From positions 124,001 through 188,000 of the forward strand of contig CAYWFX010000003.1 of NCBI GenBank assembly GCA_964457945.1: a stretch of 64,000 nucleotides of DNA. Direction: 5' to 3'. This document shows, piece by piece, positions 36,271 to 45,151 of this stretch; the stretch's first letter is position 1, and each line of letters starts with the position of its first letter. The notes beneath the pieces are model-generated. The model was not told the origin of the DNA and ran no database searches. It saw only the letters and a program-made list of their open reading frames with translations. This stretch comes from PHAA01 sp964457945 (GTDB lineage: Bacteria > Bacillota > Syntrophomonadia > Syntrophomonadales > Syntrophomonadaceae). Made by a program: the position numbers and the translations under genes.

Positions 36271-36366
36271 CACCGAACTTTATTTTTCAGTGGGCCATTT
36301 CACTCAAACTTTATTTTAATTACTCAGACTTTATTTTATATACTCAAACAATATTTTAAATCTACA
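36271..36366 (-). repeat. Right end of the Tn7-like island: tandem 20-bp repeats facing glmS
   Basis: Read on the minus strand, TGTAG (36366-36362) is followed by three contiguous 20-bp units (36360-36341, 36340-36321, 36320-36301) with consensus TAAAATAAAGTYTGAGTR (the first unit has ATATTG in the core) and a fourth (36290-36271) one half-period further on. The array is inverted relative to the copies at 27.3 kb. TGTAG lies 26 bases downstream of the glmS stop codon, the classical attTn7 position. Confidence 0.65.
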
Positions 36367-36392
36367 ACACTCTTAATCTTACCCCACCGCTC

Positions 36393-38297
36393 CTATTCCA
36401 CCGTGACGCTTTTCGCTAAATTGCGCGGCTTATCGACATCTGCTCCTCTAAAGATTGCCATGTAATAGGAAAATATTTGCAGAGGTACTACTGATACCAT
36501 CGGGGCCAGGATGGGGTTTACATTTGGCAAGAGTATCTGCTCATCGCATTCCTGACAAGCTTCTTGCAGGTTTTCCTTACATATCGCTACTACTACGGCT
36601 CCACGGGCTTTTACTTCTTTGATATTGGACATGGTCTTTTCGACCAAGTTATCTTGAGTAATCAGGGCCAACACTGGTACACCCTCATCGATAAGGGCCA
36701 GGGGACCGTGTTTTAACTCTCCGGCGGCATAAGCCTCGGCATGGATATAGGATATTTCCTTTAACTTTAAGGCTCCTTCCATGGCTACGGCATAATCCAG
36801 ACCTCTCCCCAGGAAAAAGGTATCCTGAACACCCTGGTATTTTTCAGCCAGCTTCTTAATTTTGTCCTCTTCAGTCAAAACCTGCTCCACCAGTTCATCA
36901 ATATGCGTAATTTCCTCGGCTAGTTCGGCCAACTCTTGCGGACTGCAGGTTCCTCTAACCCTGGCCAGGTGAAGCCCCAGGAGATACATTACCAAAAGCT
37001 GGGTGGAATATGCCTTGGTGGAAGCGACGGCTATTTCTGGGCCGGCATGGGTGTAAATGACTCGGTCAGCTTCACGGGCCACAGAGCTCCCTACTACATT
37101 CGTAACTGCCAGTACCTTAATACCGTTGCGTTTGGCTTCGCGCAAAACTGCCAGCGTATCAGCGGTCTCCCCTGATTGACTGATAACCATCATTACAGAT
37201 TTGGGATTCCAAAGAATATCCCTATAACGGAATTCCGAGGCTATGTCCGTCTCCACCGAAATGCGGGCCAGTTTTTCCAGGACAGTACGCCCTACCAACC
37301 CAGCATGATAGGCAGTTCCGCAGGCTACAATATATATCTTTTCTACATCGGTAAAAATATCGTCTATCCCTAGATCACTGAGATCAATCATATTGTTTTT
37401 TATATTTCCCCGCAGGGTCTCCCTCAGGGCAGTGGGCTGCTCATGAATTTCTTTGAGCATAAAATGTTCATAGCCGCCTTTTTCTGCTGCTTCCACATCC
37501 CAGGTGACTTCAAATATTTCTTTGGCAATCGGGTTACCTGCAAAGTCAGTAATTACCACGGAATCACTTTTTATTACTACAAACTCGTCATCCTCAATAA
37601 TGTATACCCTTTTAGTTTTCCCTATAATGGCTGGGATGTCTGAGGCCAGATAGGTTTCACCTTCACCCAGTCCTACTATCATAGGGCTGGCTTTTTTGGC
37701 GGCAATTATTTTGTCGGGTTCATCAGCACATATTACTACTATGGCAAAGGAACCATGCACATAAGTTAAGGCTTTACGGACGGCTTCCTCCAGGGAGCCG
37801 TTATAATACTTTTCAATTAGATGAACCATTACTTCGGTATCGGTCTCAGAAACAAAATCATGACCCTCTAATATGAGTTGTTTACGTAAACCGGCATAGT
37901 TTTCTATAATCCCATTGTGCACCAGGGCAATACGCCCATTGCAATCGGTGTGGGGATGTGCGTTAGCATCGCTAGGTACGCCGTGGGTAGCCCAGCGAGT
38001 ATGTCCAATTGCTAAATTAGTGACCGGAAATTCACCCAGTACATCGACCATCTCAGTAAGTCGGCCTTTTTTCTTAACGATTTCGATGCACGCATCTCTA
38101 TATTCAATAATTGCAGAGCCGCTGCTTTCTTGTTCTCCATTTTGGTCCACCAACAGTGGCTGATGCTTCTTCTCCTGGGAAGCTTTAAACATGGCAATAC
38201 CCGCAGAATCATATCCACGGTATTCCAGTTTACTAAGTCCATCTATAATTACCGGCACGGCATTACCGTTGCCTATATAACCCATAATTCCACACAT
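36393..38297 (-). CDS. glmS: Glutamine-fructose-6-phosphate aminotransferase (isomerizing)
   Basis: This enzyme makes glucosamine-6-phosphate, the first step to cell-wall amino sugars. The 634-residue protein has an N-terminal glutaminase domain with nucleophile Cys2 (MCGIMGYIG), RWATHG and HNGIIENY, then two SIS sugar-isomerase domains (SQSGETADTLAVLREAK; the C-terminus ends NLAKSVTVE as in the family). It carries a short extra loop near residues 45-65. A glmS ribozyme lies in the leader. Its 3' end is the likely target of the adjacent Tn7-like island. Confidence 0.97.
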   Translation of the reverse strand: MCGIMGYIGNGNAVPVIIDGLSKLEYRGYDSAGIAMFKASQEKKHQPLLVDQNGEQESSGSAIIEYRDACIEIVKKKGRLTEMVDVLGEFPVTNLAIGHTRWATHGVPSDANAHPHTDCNGRIALVHNGIIENYAGLRKQLILEGHDFVSETDTEVMVHLIEKYYNGSLEEAVRKALTYVHGSFAIVVICADEPDKIIAAKKASPMIVGLGEGETYLASDIPAIIGKTKRVYIIEDDEFVVIKSDSVVITDFAGNPIAKEIFEVTWDVEAAEKGGYEHFMLKEIHEQPTALRETLRGNIKNNMIDLSDLGIDDIFTDVEKIYIVACGTAYHAGLVGRTVLEKLARISVETDIASEFRYRDILWNPKSVMMVISQSGETADTLAVLREAKRNGIKVLAVTNVVGSSVAREADRVIYTHAGPEIAVASTKAYSTQLLVMYLLGLHLARVRGTCSPQELAELAEEITHIDELVEQVLTEEDKIKKLAEKYQGVQDTFFLGRGLDYAVAMEGALKLKEISYIHAEAYAAGELKHGPLALIDEGVPVLALITQDNLVEKTMSNIKEVKARGAVVVAICKENLQEACQECDEQILLPNVNPILAPMVSVVPLQIFSYYMAIFRGADVDKPRNLAKSVTVE

Positions 38298-38377
38298 AAT
38301 ATAACCTCCGGTCCAATTTCATATTGTTAGTTTAATTTTTAATATAGTTGGATTTTGCCAGCTATTCAAATTATCAT

Positions 38378-38530
38378 CCACATGTATAGCCTTTTACTAA
38401 CGCATATTACTATTCGCCTTTGTAGCTATACTAACGGTTGTGACAACCGGGGGGCACCCGCCGAATCATTCGATAAACCCCCTCCTCGTCACCCGGCCTT
38501 CAACTAACGGTTCTGCCGGGTCAGGCGCTT
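38378..38530 (-). promoter_or_regulatory. glmS ribozyme (glucosamine-6-phosphate-responsive)
   Basis: On the minus strand the glmS leader shows the class hallmarks in order. The cleavage-site stretch AAGCGCCTGACCCGGCAG has cleavage expected before G38528. The core GACGAGGAGGGGGTTTATCG follows, then ATTCGGCGGGTGCC, then the pseudoknot segment CCCCGGTTG. A closing P4-like helix pairs GTATAGC with GCTATAC. Binding of glucosamine-6-phosphate triggers self-cleavage and lowers glmS mRNA. The ends are approximate. Confidence 0.92.
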
Positions 38531-38579
38531 GCAAGTATCGATTCTGAATTCCTCCTTTATTAGGTTTTTAGTCTTACTC

Positions 38580-39935
38580 TTAACTATCCTGGGCCTGTTT
38601 AATGGAATTGCTTATATCCGCTATCACCTCCTCAAGTAAATACTGATGTGGTCCCTGCGCCATGATTCTAACCATGGGCTCAGTTCCCGAGGGCCTTACC
38701 ACTAGTTTTCCCCATTCTCCCAGCTTTTCTTCCGCCCGGCTCATGGCTGCAGTCACCAGGTCATGGGAAAGAATGGTGTCTTTATCTTCCATGGTGATAT
38801 TCACCAGGATCTGGGGCTGTTTCTCCATCTCCCGTGCCAGTTGCGACAAGGGCAGCCCGGTTCTCTTCATAACTTCTACCAGTTTCAATGAGGTTAGTAG
38901 TCCGTCACCGGTGGTGGCATGCTCCATAAATATGATATGCCCGGATTGCTCGCCCCCTATGACCGCTCCGGTTTCTTTCATCTTTTCCAGCACATAGCGG
39001 TCGCCCACTTTGCAGCTTTCTACGTGTACGTTTTCTCTGCGCAATGCTATATTGAGACCAACATTGCTCATAACTGTAGCTACAACTTTAGAAAGTTTGA
39101 GTTTACCTTGACGTTGTAAATCCAGTGCACAGATAGTCATAAGGTGGTCTCCATCTGTTTCGTTGCCGCATTCGTCAATGGCGATACAACGATCAGCATC
39201 ACCGTCATAAGCAATGCCGATATCAGCTTTAAAATGCAATACCGCCCTTTTCAGCCCCTCAGTATAGGTGGAGCCGCAGCGGTCATTTATATTTACTCCG
39301 TTGGGCTGGTTGTTAAGGGCAATAACCCTTGCGCCCAGACGGCTCCATAGCTTAGGACCGGCTTTATAGGCTGCCCCATTGGCACAATCCACCACTATGG
39401 TAATATCATTTAATTTCTCCTGTCCAGTATAACAGGAAACCAGAAAATCCAGATAACGGTTCAGAGCCTCTTCCACATCGTAAACTCGACCTATTTCTTC
39501 GCCTATGGGGCGGCTCAAATCCCTGGTTCCATCTACTACCAACTTTTCTATTTCGGCTTCTAGTTCATCAGGCAGCTTATACCCATTGGGGCCGAAGAAC
39601 TTGATTCCATTGTCTTGAACCGGATTATGGGAAGCTGATATGACAATCCCGCATGAAGCCTGGTATTTTTCGGTTAAGTAGGCTACGGCAGGGGTTGGTA
39701 TTACTCCTACGGTTAATACGTCGGCACCGGTCGAACATATTCCAGCTATCAGAGCCGCCTCCAGCATATCCCCAGATACCCGGGTATCTTTACCCACCAT
39801 GATGCGGGGCCGTGAGCTAGTATCCTGCTTCGCTAAAACATAACTGCCTGCTCTGCCCAAATTAAATGCCATTTCTGGCGTAAGTTCCACGTTAGCTATA
39901 CCTCTTACGCCGTCTGTTCCAAACAATGTCCCCAC
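38580..39935 (-). CDS. glmM: Phosphoglucosamine mutase
   Basis: GlmM converts glucosamine-6-phosphate to glucosamine-1-phosphate. The chain has about 451 residues from the GTG at 39935, which sits 8 bases after GGAGG. It begins GTLFGTDGVRG and has the phosphoserine loop ISASHNPVQDNGIKFF (active Ser near 100), the metal loop DGDADR and the C-terminal RPSGTEPMVR phosphate site. It follows the cdaA-cdaR genes, the conserved c-di-AMP/GlmM grouping in Firmicutes, with an oxidoreductase gene inserted between. Confidence 0.95.
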   Translation of the reverse strand: MGTLFGTDGVRGIANVELTPEMAFNLGRAGSYVLAKQDTSSRPRIMVGKDTRVSGDMLEAALIAGICSTGADVLTVGVIPTPAVAYLTEKYQASCGIVISASHNPVQDNGIKFFGPNGYKLPDELEAEIEKLVVDGTRDLSRPIGEEIGRVYDVEEALNRYLDFLVSCYTGQEKLNDITIVVDCANGAAYKAGPKLWSRLGARVIALNNQPNGVNINDRCGSTYTEGLKRAVLHFKADIGIAYDGDADRCIAIDECGNETDGDHLMTICALDLQRQGKLKLSKVVATVMSNVGLNIALRRENVHVESCKVGDRYVLEKMKETGAVIGGEQSGHIIFMEHATTGDGLLTSLKLVEVMKRTGLPLSQLAREMEKQPQILVNITMEDKDTILSHDLVTAAMSRAEEKLGEWGKLVVRPSGTEPMVRIMAQGPHQYLLEEVIADISNSIKQAQDS

Positions 39936-39960
39936 TCTCTTTACCTCCAATAGTCATTTT

Positions 39961-41610
39961 TTATAGGGTGCTCCCTTTGATCACCTGGCTCTTTTTTATC
40001 TCTATCTGGGTGACTGGCCCCCGGTAATTAGAAATAATGCTCTCCGCCACTTTTAATCCATCCACAGCTGCACTCATGATGCCTCCAGCATAACCAGCTC
40101 CCTCACCACAGGGATACAGACCGGGTGTATTTACAGAGCAATAACTCGCATCCCGTTCTATTCTCACTGGTGCGGAGGTGCGAGTCTCCACCCCGGTCAT
40201 AACAGCCTGATCGTTTATGAAGCCAGGCGCGCGTACATTCCATGCTTTTATCCCCCTCTTCATTAGCTCGGCAATTTCGTGGGGCAATAAATTCCATAGG
40301 TTAGAGGGCGTAACACCCGGTGCATAACTGGCGATAGAGCCTTCCAGGGAAATACTAGGTTTATAATCTAAAAAGTCCTGCAAATACTGGGCGGGAGCAT
40401 GATAGTTCCCCCCCCCCATAATAAATGCCTGTTCTTCCAATTTCTCCTGGTACTTAATACCACCCAGGGCTTCATTTTCCCAGTCCACTGGTGATACGGT
40501 CACTACCAATGCGCTGTTGGCAATGCCGCTATCCCGCTCGGAATAACTCATTCCATTGATAACCAGCTTTCCCGGGGCAGATGAAGCAGCAATGACTGAG
40601 CCGCCAGGACACATGCAAAAAGTATAAAGCGACCTGCCGGTAGTGCGATCCTGCATAGTAAAATGATAATCAGCCGATGGCAGCCGGGGATGACCTGCAA
40701 AATTACCATACTGGATCTGATCAATCACCGACTGGGGATGTTCAATGCGCAGTCCCACCGCAAAAGCCTTGGGAATGATCCTCACCCCTTTACGGTGCAG
40801 CATGCGATAAACATCACGAGCGCTATTGCCTATAGCCAAAACCAATAACGAACAGGGTAATTCCTCATCATTATTTATTATTATGCTTTGCAGCAAGCCA
40901 TTGTTCATATTTATATCTGTAAGGCAGGTTTTAAAGTAAAACTCTCCCCCCAGCCGTATGATCTCCTGCCGTATTCTCTTGACTATGGCTCGGATTGCAT
41001 CAGTTCCCAAATGGGGTTTCTTTAGATACATTATATCTTCATTGGCTCCGAATTCCACAAAGGTTTTCAGCACATAATCCACCCGATCATCACCTATACG
41101 GGTGGTCAGCTTGCCGTCGGAAAAGGTTCCCGCCCCACCTTCACCAAACTGTACATTGGAGCGCTCATCCAGATCACCTGCCTGCCAGAATTGTTCAACC
41201 CGCTGAATCCGGCTATCCATGTCCTGCCCTTGTTCTATTATCACCGGCTTGTAACCGTTCCGAGCCAGGAGTAGAGCGCAAAAGAGCCCAGCCGGTCCAG
41301 AACCAACTACCACTGGAGACTTCTCCAGTATATTGTCACCCGGTACAGGCTGAACTATAATCCTATCTTCTACCAGGGATAAATCGGGCGCTTCCAACAT
41401 TACGGCGGATATGGTAACGGCCCTGGCCAGCTCTACATCAACTGAGCAAATATAATAGACCGTAGAACGGCGCGCATCCACCGCTTTCTTAACCAGTTTT
41501 ATAGAATCTATATTTTTGATATCTATTCCCAATCGCTGTGCCGCCAGGTTCATTAAATCGCTGTCTTGAGAATCCAAACCTAATCGTAAACCATGTATTC
41601 GAACCTTCAT
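39961..41610 (-). CDS. FAD-dependent oxidoreductase, COG2509-like
   Basis: This 549-residue flavoprotein is of the uncharacterised FAD-dependent dehydrogenase group. A roughly 80-residue N-terminal domain precedes the dinucleotide fold VVGSGPAGLFCALLLARNG. FGEGGAGTFSDGKL and CPGGSVIAASS are typical of the group, and GEGAGYAGGIMSAAVDG ends it. The substrate is unknown. Its first base is shared with the last base of the cdaR stop codon, so it belongs to the cda-glm operon. Confidence 0.85.
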   Translation of the reverse strand: MKVRIHGLRLGLDSQDSDLMNLAAQRLGIDIKNIDSIKLVKKAVDARRSTVYYICSVDVELARAVTISAVMLEAPDLSLVEDRIIVQPVPGDNILEKSPVVVGSGPAGLFCALLLARNGYKPVIIEQGQDMDSRIQRVEQFWQAGDLDERSNVQFGEGGAGTFSDGKLTTRIGDDRVDYVLKTFVEFGANEDIMYLKKPHLGTDAIRAIVKRIRQEIIRLGGEFYFKTCLTDINMNNGLLQSIIINNDEELPCSLLVLAIGNSARDVYRMLHRKGVRIIPKAFAVGLRIEHPQSVIDQIQYGNFAGHPRLPSADYHFTMQDRTTGRSLYTFCMCPGGSVIAASSAPGKLVINGMSYSERDSGIANSALVVTVSPVDWENEALGGIKYQEKLEEQAFIMGGGNYHAPAQYLQDFLDYKPSISLEGSIASYAPGVTPSNLWNLLPHEIAELMKRGIKAWNVRAPGFINDQAVMTGVETRTSAPVRIERDASYCSVNTPGLYPCGEGAGYAGGIMSAAVDGLKVAESIISNYRGPVTQIEIKKSQVIKGSTL

Positions 41611-42539
41611 TACTGAACCCCTTTTACACCATTTTTGTTAAGCTTTACATTAATAGTAATTCGGGTCGGAGAAACGATGATCCCTTCGGGCTGAACCAGT
41701 TCCACGACCTGGACAAAATCTTCCCCTTTACCGCCTATATCTATAGGCTTAGTGACTATTTCGTTCAAGGCTTCCACCCGCAGCTGATCACCCAAAACCG
41801 TTATCTGGACTGGATCGCTTTTTACTTCTCCCAGGCTGAAACCTTCGGCGGCTTTACCGATGAATTGAGGTTTTACGGAAAAAAGTTTACTAATTTGCTT
41901 TTTTTCTACAACTATATAAGCATCAATCGCAGCCGGTAGTAACTTTATGCCTTCAGTAATAGTTTTCCCATTCACGTCGCGAGCCTGTAGTTTGACCTTG
42001 ACGGAAGTGATGTCCTTTATGCTGCCCAAATCTATCGGTGCAACAACTCTAGCCACTCGCCCTACCGCATCCGCCTCACCCTTTACCAGGCAGCTATCAA
42101 TAGCCAGCAAAACCTCAGTTAACTGGTAGCCTGCCTGGGGATTCTGTTTAACCTCATGTTTGACCTGGAACGCCTTTTCACTAAGTTCCTCCAATGTAAT
42201 ATCCACCTTATCCGGCTGCACTGAGGTAACCATAGCTCCTTTGACTGGTTCCATCTTAACCGGAACTTTGTGTACACCTTTGCCTAGCCCTGATAAATCC
42301 ACATAGGCTACGATATTTCCCGATCCGTGAAACGACCCCCATAATTTTACAGATACCTTTTCTGGCCCTACAACGGTAAGGTCAGTAGGTGGGTTGTAAT
42401 ATTTCAATTCCACGTCCACCAGATTACTCCCGGTTAAGACATCTCCCTGATTAACCACATAGAACCACAGTAAGATAGCCATGATAACTGACGCAGCTCT
42501 AAGCCATATCTTTTTACTTCTCTGCTTCTTTTCGGCCAT
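41610..42539 (-). CDS. cdaR: YbbR-domain protein, regulator of diadenylate cyclase
   Basis: This 309-residue protein has one N-terminal membrane anchor (about residues 8-26, IWLRAASVIMAILLWFYVV) and then three to four YbbR repeats of about 80 residues on the outer face. In Firmicutes it binds and tunes CdaA. It overlaps the cdaA end by 26 bases. Confidence 0.92.
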   Translation of the reverse strand: MAEKKQRSKKIWLRAASVIMAILLWFYVVNQGDVLTGSNLVDVELKYYNPPTDLTVVGPEKVSVKLWGSFHGSGNIVAYVDLSGLGKGVHKVPVKMEPVKGAMVTSVQPDKVDITLEELSEKAFQVKHEVKQNPQAGYQLTEVLLAIDSCLVKGEADAVGRVARVVAPIDLGSIKDITSVKVKLQARDVNGKTITEGIKLLPAAIDAYIVVEKKQISKLFSVKPQFIGKAAEGFSLGEVKSDPVQITVLGDQLRVEALNEIVTKPIDIGGKGEDFVQVVELVQPEGIIVSPTRITINVKLNKNGVKGVQ

Positions 42540-43365
42540 CCGCTGCCCACCTCCTCCAAAAGCTGTCCCTGCGGCTTCCCCGGACTACCAATTCTTCTTC
42601 CAGCAGATCTTTCAGACTCTGGGCATCCAGATAGCGGACTAAGCTGCCCTCACGGGCCACAGATACCGCTCCGGTCTCTTCGGACACAATAATCGAAAGA
42701 GCGTCTGATACCTCGGTAATTCCCAGCCCAGCTCGATGCCGGGTGCCCAATTGTCCATCAATACCAGGGTTATTGCTTAAGGGTAAAAAACAGGCTGCCT
42801 TTTGAATCCGTCCTTCTTTGATTATCACAGCTCCATCGTGCAGAGGAGTATTGGGAACGAATATATTGATTAAAATCCCGGAGGAAACCAGGGAATCCAA
42901 GTTCGTTCCACTATCCATAAATTCTTCTATCCCAGTCTCACGCCCAATGACAATCAATGCTCCTACCCGATTACGCGCCAGTACTTTTACCGCCTCCGCA
43001 ATCTCCTTGACAACGACTTCATATATATCCATTTTTTCCCCGGAACTAGAACTGACAAAAAACTTACCCCGTCCAAGTTGTTCCAGTATACGCCTTAATT
43101 CAGGCTGAAAAACGATGGGCAGAGTAATGGCGAAAATGATCCACAGTTTCTCCAGCAACCAGTTAACCATATCCAATTGCAAGTAGCTTACTACCACCGA
43201 AAACACCAGCAGTATAATAAGGCCCTTGAGCAGCTGTTCTGCTCGTGTTCCTTTAATCAGTCCCAGCAGACGATAAAATATATAAGCAACAATGGCTATG
43301 TCCAGGAGGCTGCGAAAAATATTCCAGGGGCTGGCAAATACCCCGGATAAAAAACCCCAGTCCAA
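42514..43365 (-). CDS. cdaA: Diadenylate cyclase CdaA
   Basis: CdaA makes the second messenger c-di-AMP from two ATP. The N-terminal part has three membrane helices. The DAC domain then shows the DGA motif (PLHDGAVII) and RHR motif (LGTRHRAGLG). The TTG at 43365 is chosen because GGGGGAG lies 6 bases before it; the frame runs 12 codons further upstream. Length is then 283 residues, normal for the family. Confidence 0.94.
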   Translation of the reverse strand: MDWGFLSGVFASPWNIFRSLLDIAIVAYIFYRLLGLIKGTRAEQLLKGLIILLVFSVVVSYLQLDMVNWLLEKLWIIFAITLPIVFQPELRRILEQLGRGKFFVSSSSGEKMDIYEVVVKEIAEAVKVLARNRVGALIVIGRETGIEEFMDSGTNLDSLVSSGILINIFVPNTPLHDGAVIIKEGRIQKAACFLPLSNNPGIDGQLGTRHRAGLGITEVSDALSIIVSEETGAVSVAREGSLVRYLDAQSLKDLLEEELVVRGSRRDSFWRRWAADGRKEAEK

Positions 43366-43431
43366 TTTTTTCTCCCCCTTGTTCACAAATTCATTCAGCA
43401 ATTATATGCACATATCACTAAGCATAGCAGA

Positions 43432-44097
43432 TTAGCCGATATTTTGGGAGTCTCCTCCCGGTTTCTGAAAATAATGAATAACCGCCAGCATGCCTTCCTG
43501 CACGCTGATTTTACCCTTGCTTTCAGCCAGCCTATTGGAAATAGCATAAGGATTGCTCTGCTCCAATATCGTATTTTCCAGAGCATATTCAAAACCGCTT
43601 TCACTCACCCCATGGGCCTCCTGGGTCAGTGCCAGAACAGAGACAATATCTCCTCGCTGGCCCTCTATTTCAATATCCTGGTTAATAATATAAACCCACG
43701 AGTCAGGGGTATAATGAGTTAATCTAATCCCTTTTTGCACTAGCTCCATTCCATAATATAGGTTTGAAAGCGTATGGTCCAATCTTCTCCCTAAGGTACC
43801 CAGCATTAATATTTCTGTAGCTCCCAATTCCTGCGCGATATCTAGTGTTAATTGGGTATCAGTAAAATCTTTGTGCCGGGGGAATTTTCGCATCACTACG
43901 TTTCTAGCCTCATAAAACTCCTTGACTTCCGGCAGGATGGAATCCATATCACCTATTATACTATCGGGCACTAAGCCCAGCCTATATGCATAGTTTGCTC
44001 CTCCGTCGGCACATAATACGGTATCGTTGTCCTGGAATAAATTTTGGTAGGCTTGTATCTCACCGTATTCTCCATTGGCTAAAATGATACACCGCAT
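43432..44097 (-). CDS. Thiamine pyrophosphokinase
   Basis: This 221-residue enzyme transfers pyrophosphate from ATP to thiamine. Typical stretches are CADGGANYAYRLGLVPDSIIGDMDS and then FPRHKDFTDTQLTL and LGTLGRRLDHTLSN, the catalytic parts of the TPK domain. It lies just upstream of cdaA with a 66-base gap. Confidence 0.92.
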   Translation of the reverse strand: MRCIILANGEYGEIQAYQNLFQDNDTVLCADGGANYAYRLGLVPDSIIGDMDSILPEVKEFYEARNVVMRKFPRHKDFTDTQLTLDIAQELGATEILMLGTLGRRLDHTLSNLYYGMELVQKGIRLTHYTPDSWVYIINQDIEIEGQRGDIVSVLALTQEAHGVSESGFEYALENTILEQSNPYAISNRLAESKGKISVQEGMLAVIHYFQKPGGDSQNIG

Positions 44098-44264
44098 TGA
44101 ATTAATCTCCTATCAGATAAAACTCATTCCTGTATAATAACATAAACCAGCCCGGGTGCATCTTTCAATCCCTATTTTTCACAGACAATTTTCAACTAGT
44201 AAATTGACAAAAAAAAAGGGGTTAACTATAATGCTATTAATTGATTTCAAAGGAGGCGAATAAA

Positions 44265-44441
44265 ATGGCCTATATAATTACAGACGAGTGTATTTCCTGT
44301 GGACTTTGCCCGGATGAATGCCCAGTTGAGGCAATCACTGAAGGCGATGACAAATATGTAATCAACCCGGAATTATGTACCGATTGCGGCTCCTGTGCCG
44401 ATGTATGTCCGGTAGAAGCTCCCGTGCCGGTTGAGGAATAA
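44265..44441 (+). CDS. 2[4Fe-4S] ferredoxin
   Basis: This 58-residue clostridial-type ferredoxin starts MAYIITDECI after AAAGGAGG. It has two CxxCxxCxxxC motifs: CISCGLCPDECPVEA and CTDCGSCADVCPVEA. It is an electron carrier for low-potential reactions, and a single-gene unit followed by its own terminator. Confidence 0.95.
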   Translation: MAYIITDECISCGLCPDECPVEAITEGDDKYVINPELCTDCGSCADVCPVEAPVPVEE

Positions 44442-44470
44442 TTTGCCTATATAAGTCATATCTCTTTAGA

Positions 44471-44500
44471 AAGGCTCCCTTGAGGGGGCTTTTTTGTTTT
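44471..44500 (+). terminator. Ferredoxin gene terminator
   Basis: The stem GCTCCC/GGGGGC with loop TTGA is followed by TTTTTTGTTTTT, 30 bases after the ferredoxin stop. Confidence 0.85.
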
Positions 44501-44510
44501 TGATAGCCCC

Positions 44511-44969
44511 TTATATTAAACCAGGATAGTTGTTCTGCCGCAGAGCCTCAAAAAGAATGATCGCTGCCGAGTTGGCCAGGTTTAAAGAACGTCCCAAATT
44601 CACCATGGGAATACGAATCTGGGTATCCGGGTAGGCTTTTAATATTTCCGAAGACAGTCCTCTGGTCTCCCGCCCAAATACAAACAGGTCGTCCTGCTTA
44701 TAGCAATGCTCATGATAACCCCGGGCAGCGTGAGTAGTAGCCAAATAGAAACTATTCTCTTTATACTCCTGAGCCAAATCCTCAAAGCGCTCCCAAATTC
44801 TTACTTCCACCTTATCCCAGTAATCCAGGCCCGCTCTTTTCAGATAGCGATCCTCTACCGAAAATCCCAAGGGCTTGACCAGGTGCAAGGTGCTTCCTGT
44901 TAATGCGCAGGTACGAGCTATATTACCTGTGTTCTGTGGTATTTCCGGCTCCACCAGGACAATGTGCAT
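44511..44969 (-). CDS. trmL: tRNA (cytidine(34)-2'-O)-methyltransferase
   Basis: This 152-residue SPOUT enzyme methylates the wobble base of certain leucine tRNAs. Family marks are the start MHIVLVEPEIPQNTGNIAR, LVKPLGF, FGRETRGL and the knot segment IPMVNLGRSLNLANSAAI. The length is typical. Confidence 0.94.
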   Translation of the reverse strand: MHIVLVEPEIPQNTGNIARTCALTGSTLHLVKPLGFSVEDRYLKRAGLDYWDKVEVRIWERFEDLAQEYKENSFYLATTHAARGYHEHCYKQDDLFVFGRETRGLSSEILKAYPDTQIRIPMVNLGRSLNLANSAAIILFEALRQNNYPGLI

Positions 44970-44991
44970 ACGTTTGACCTCGTTTCTTCAA

Positions 44992-45062
44992 GGAACTGTC
45001 AAGCAATAAACTAGTCATTTACTCCGGTCCTATTGACATTATACTTCGTTCCTTCTTAGCTG
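44992..45062 (+). repeat. Decayed half-copy of the 160-210-bp dispersed repeat
   Basis: This segment matches the first part of the repeat seen at 52.7, 53.7 and 54.3 kb (AATAAACTAGTCATTTACTC, CGGTC, then ATACTTCGTT), but the second half is missing. Confidence 0.6.
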
Positions 45063-45151
45063 AAATTATACCTGAGTTTGCCAGTTATAACAATTTGCTC
45101 ATTAACAAAGACTAAATGCAAACTTGATAATATAAAAAAGGAGAGATTTAA

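Noticed and set aside
36271..36366. Regular 20-bp repeats could be read as a small CRISPR array
   Set aside because: The units are contiguous with no unique spacers between them, and a homologous array lies inverted at 27.3 kb. A set of transposase-binding sites fits better.
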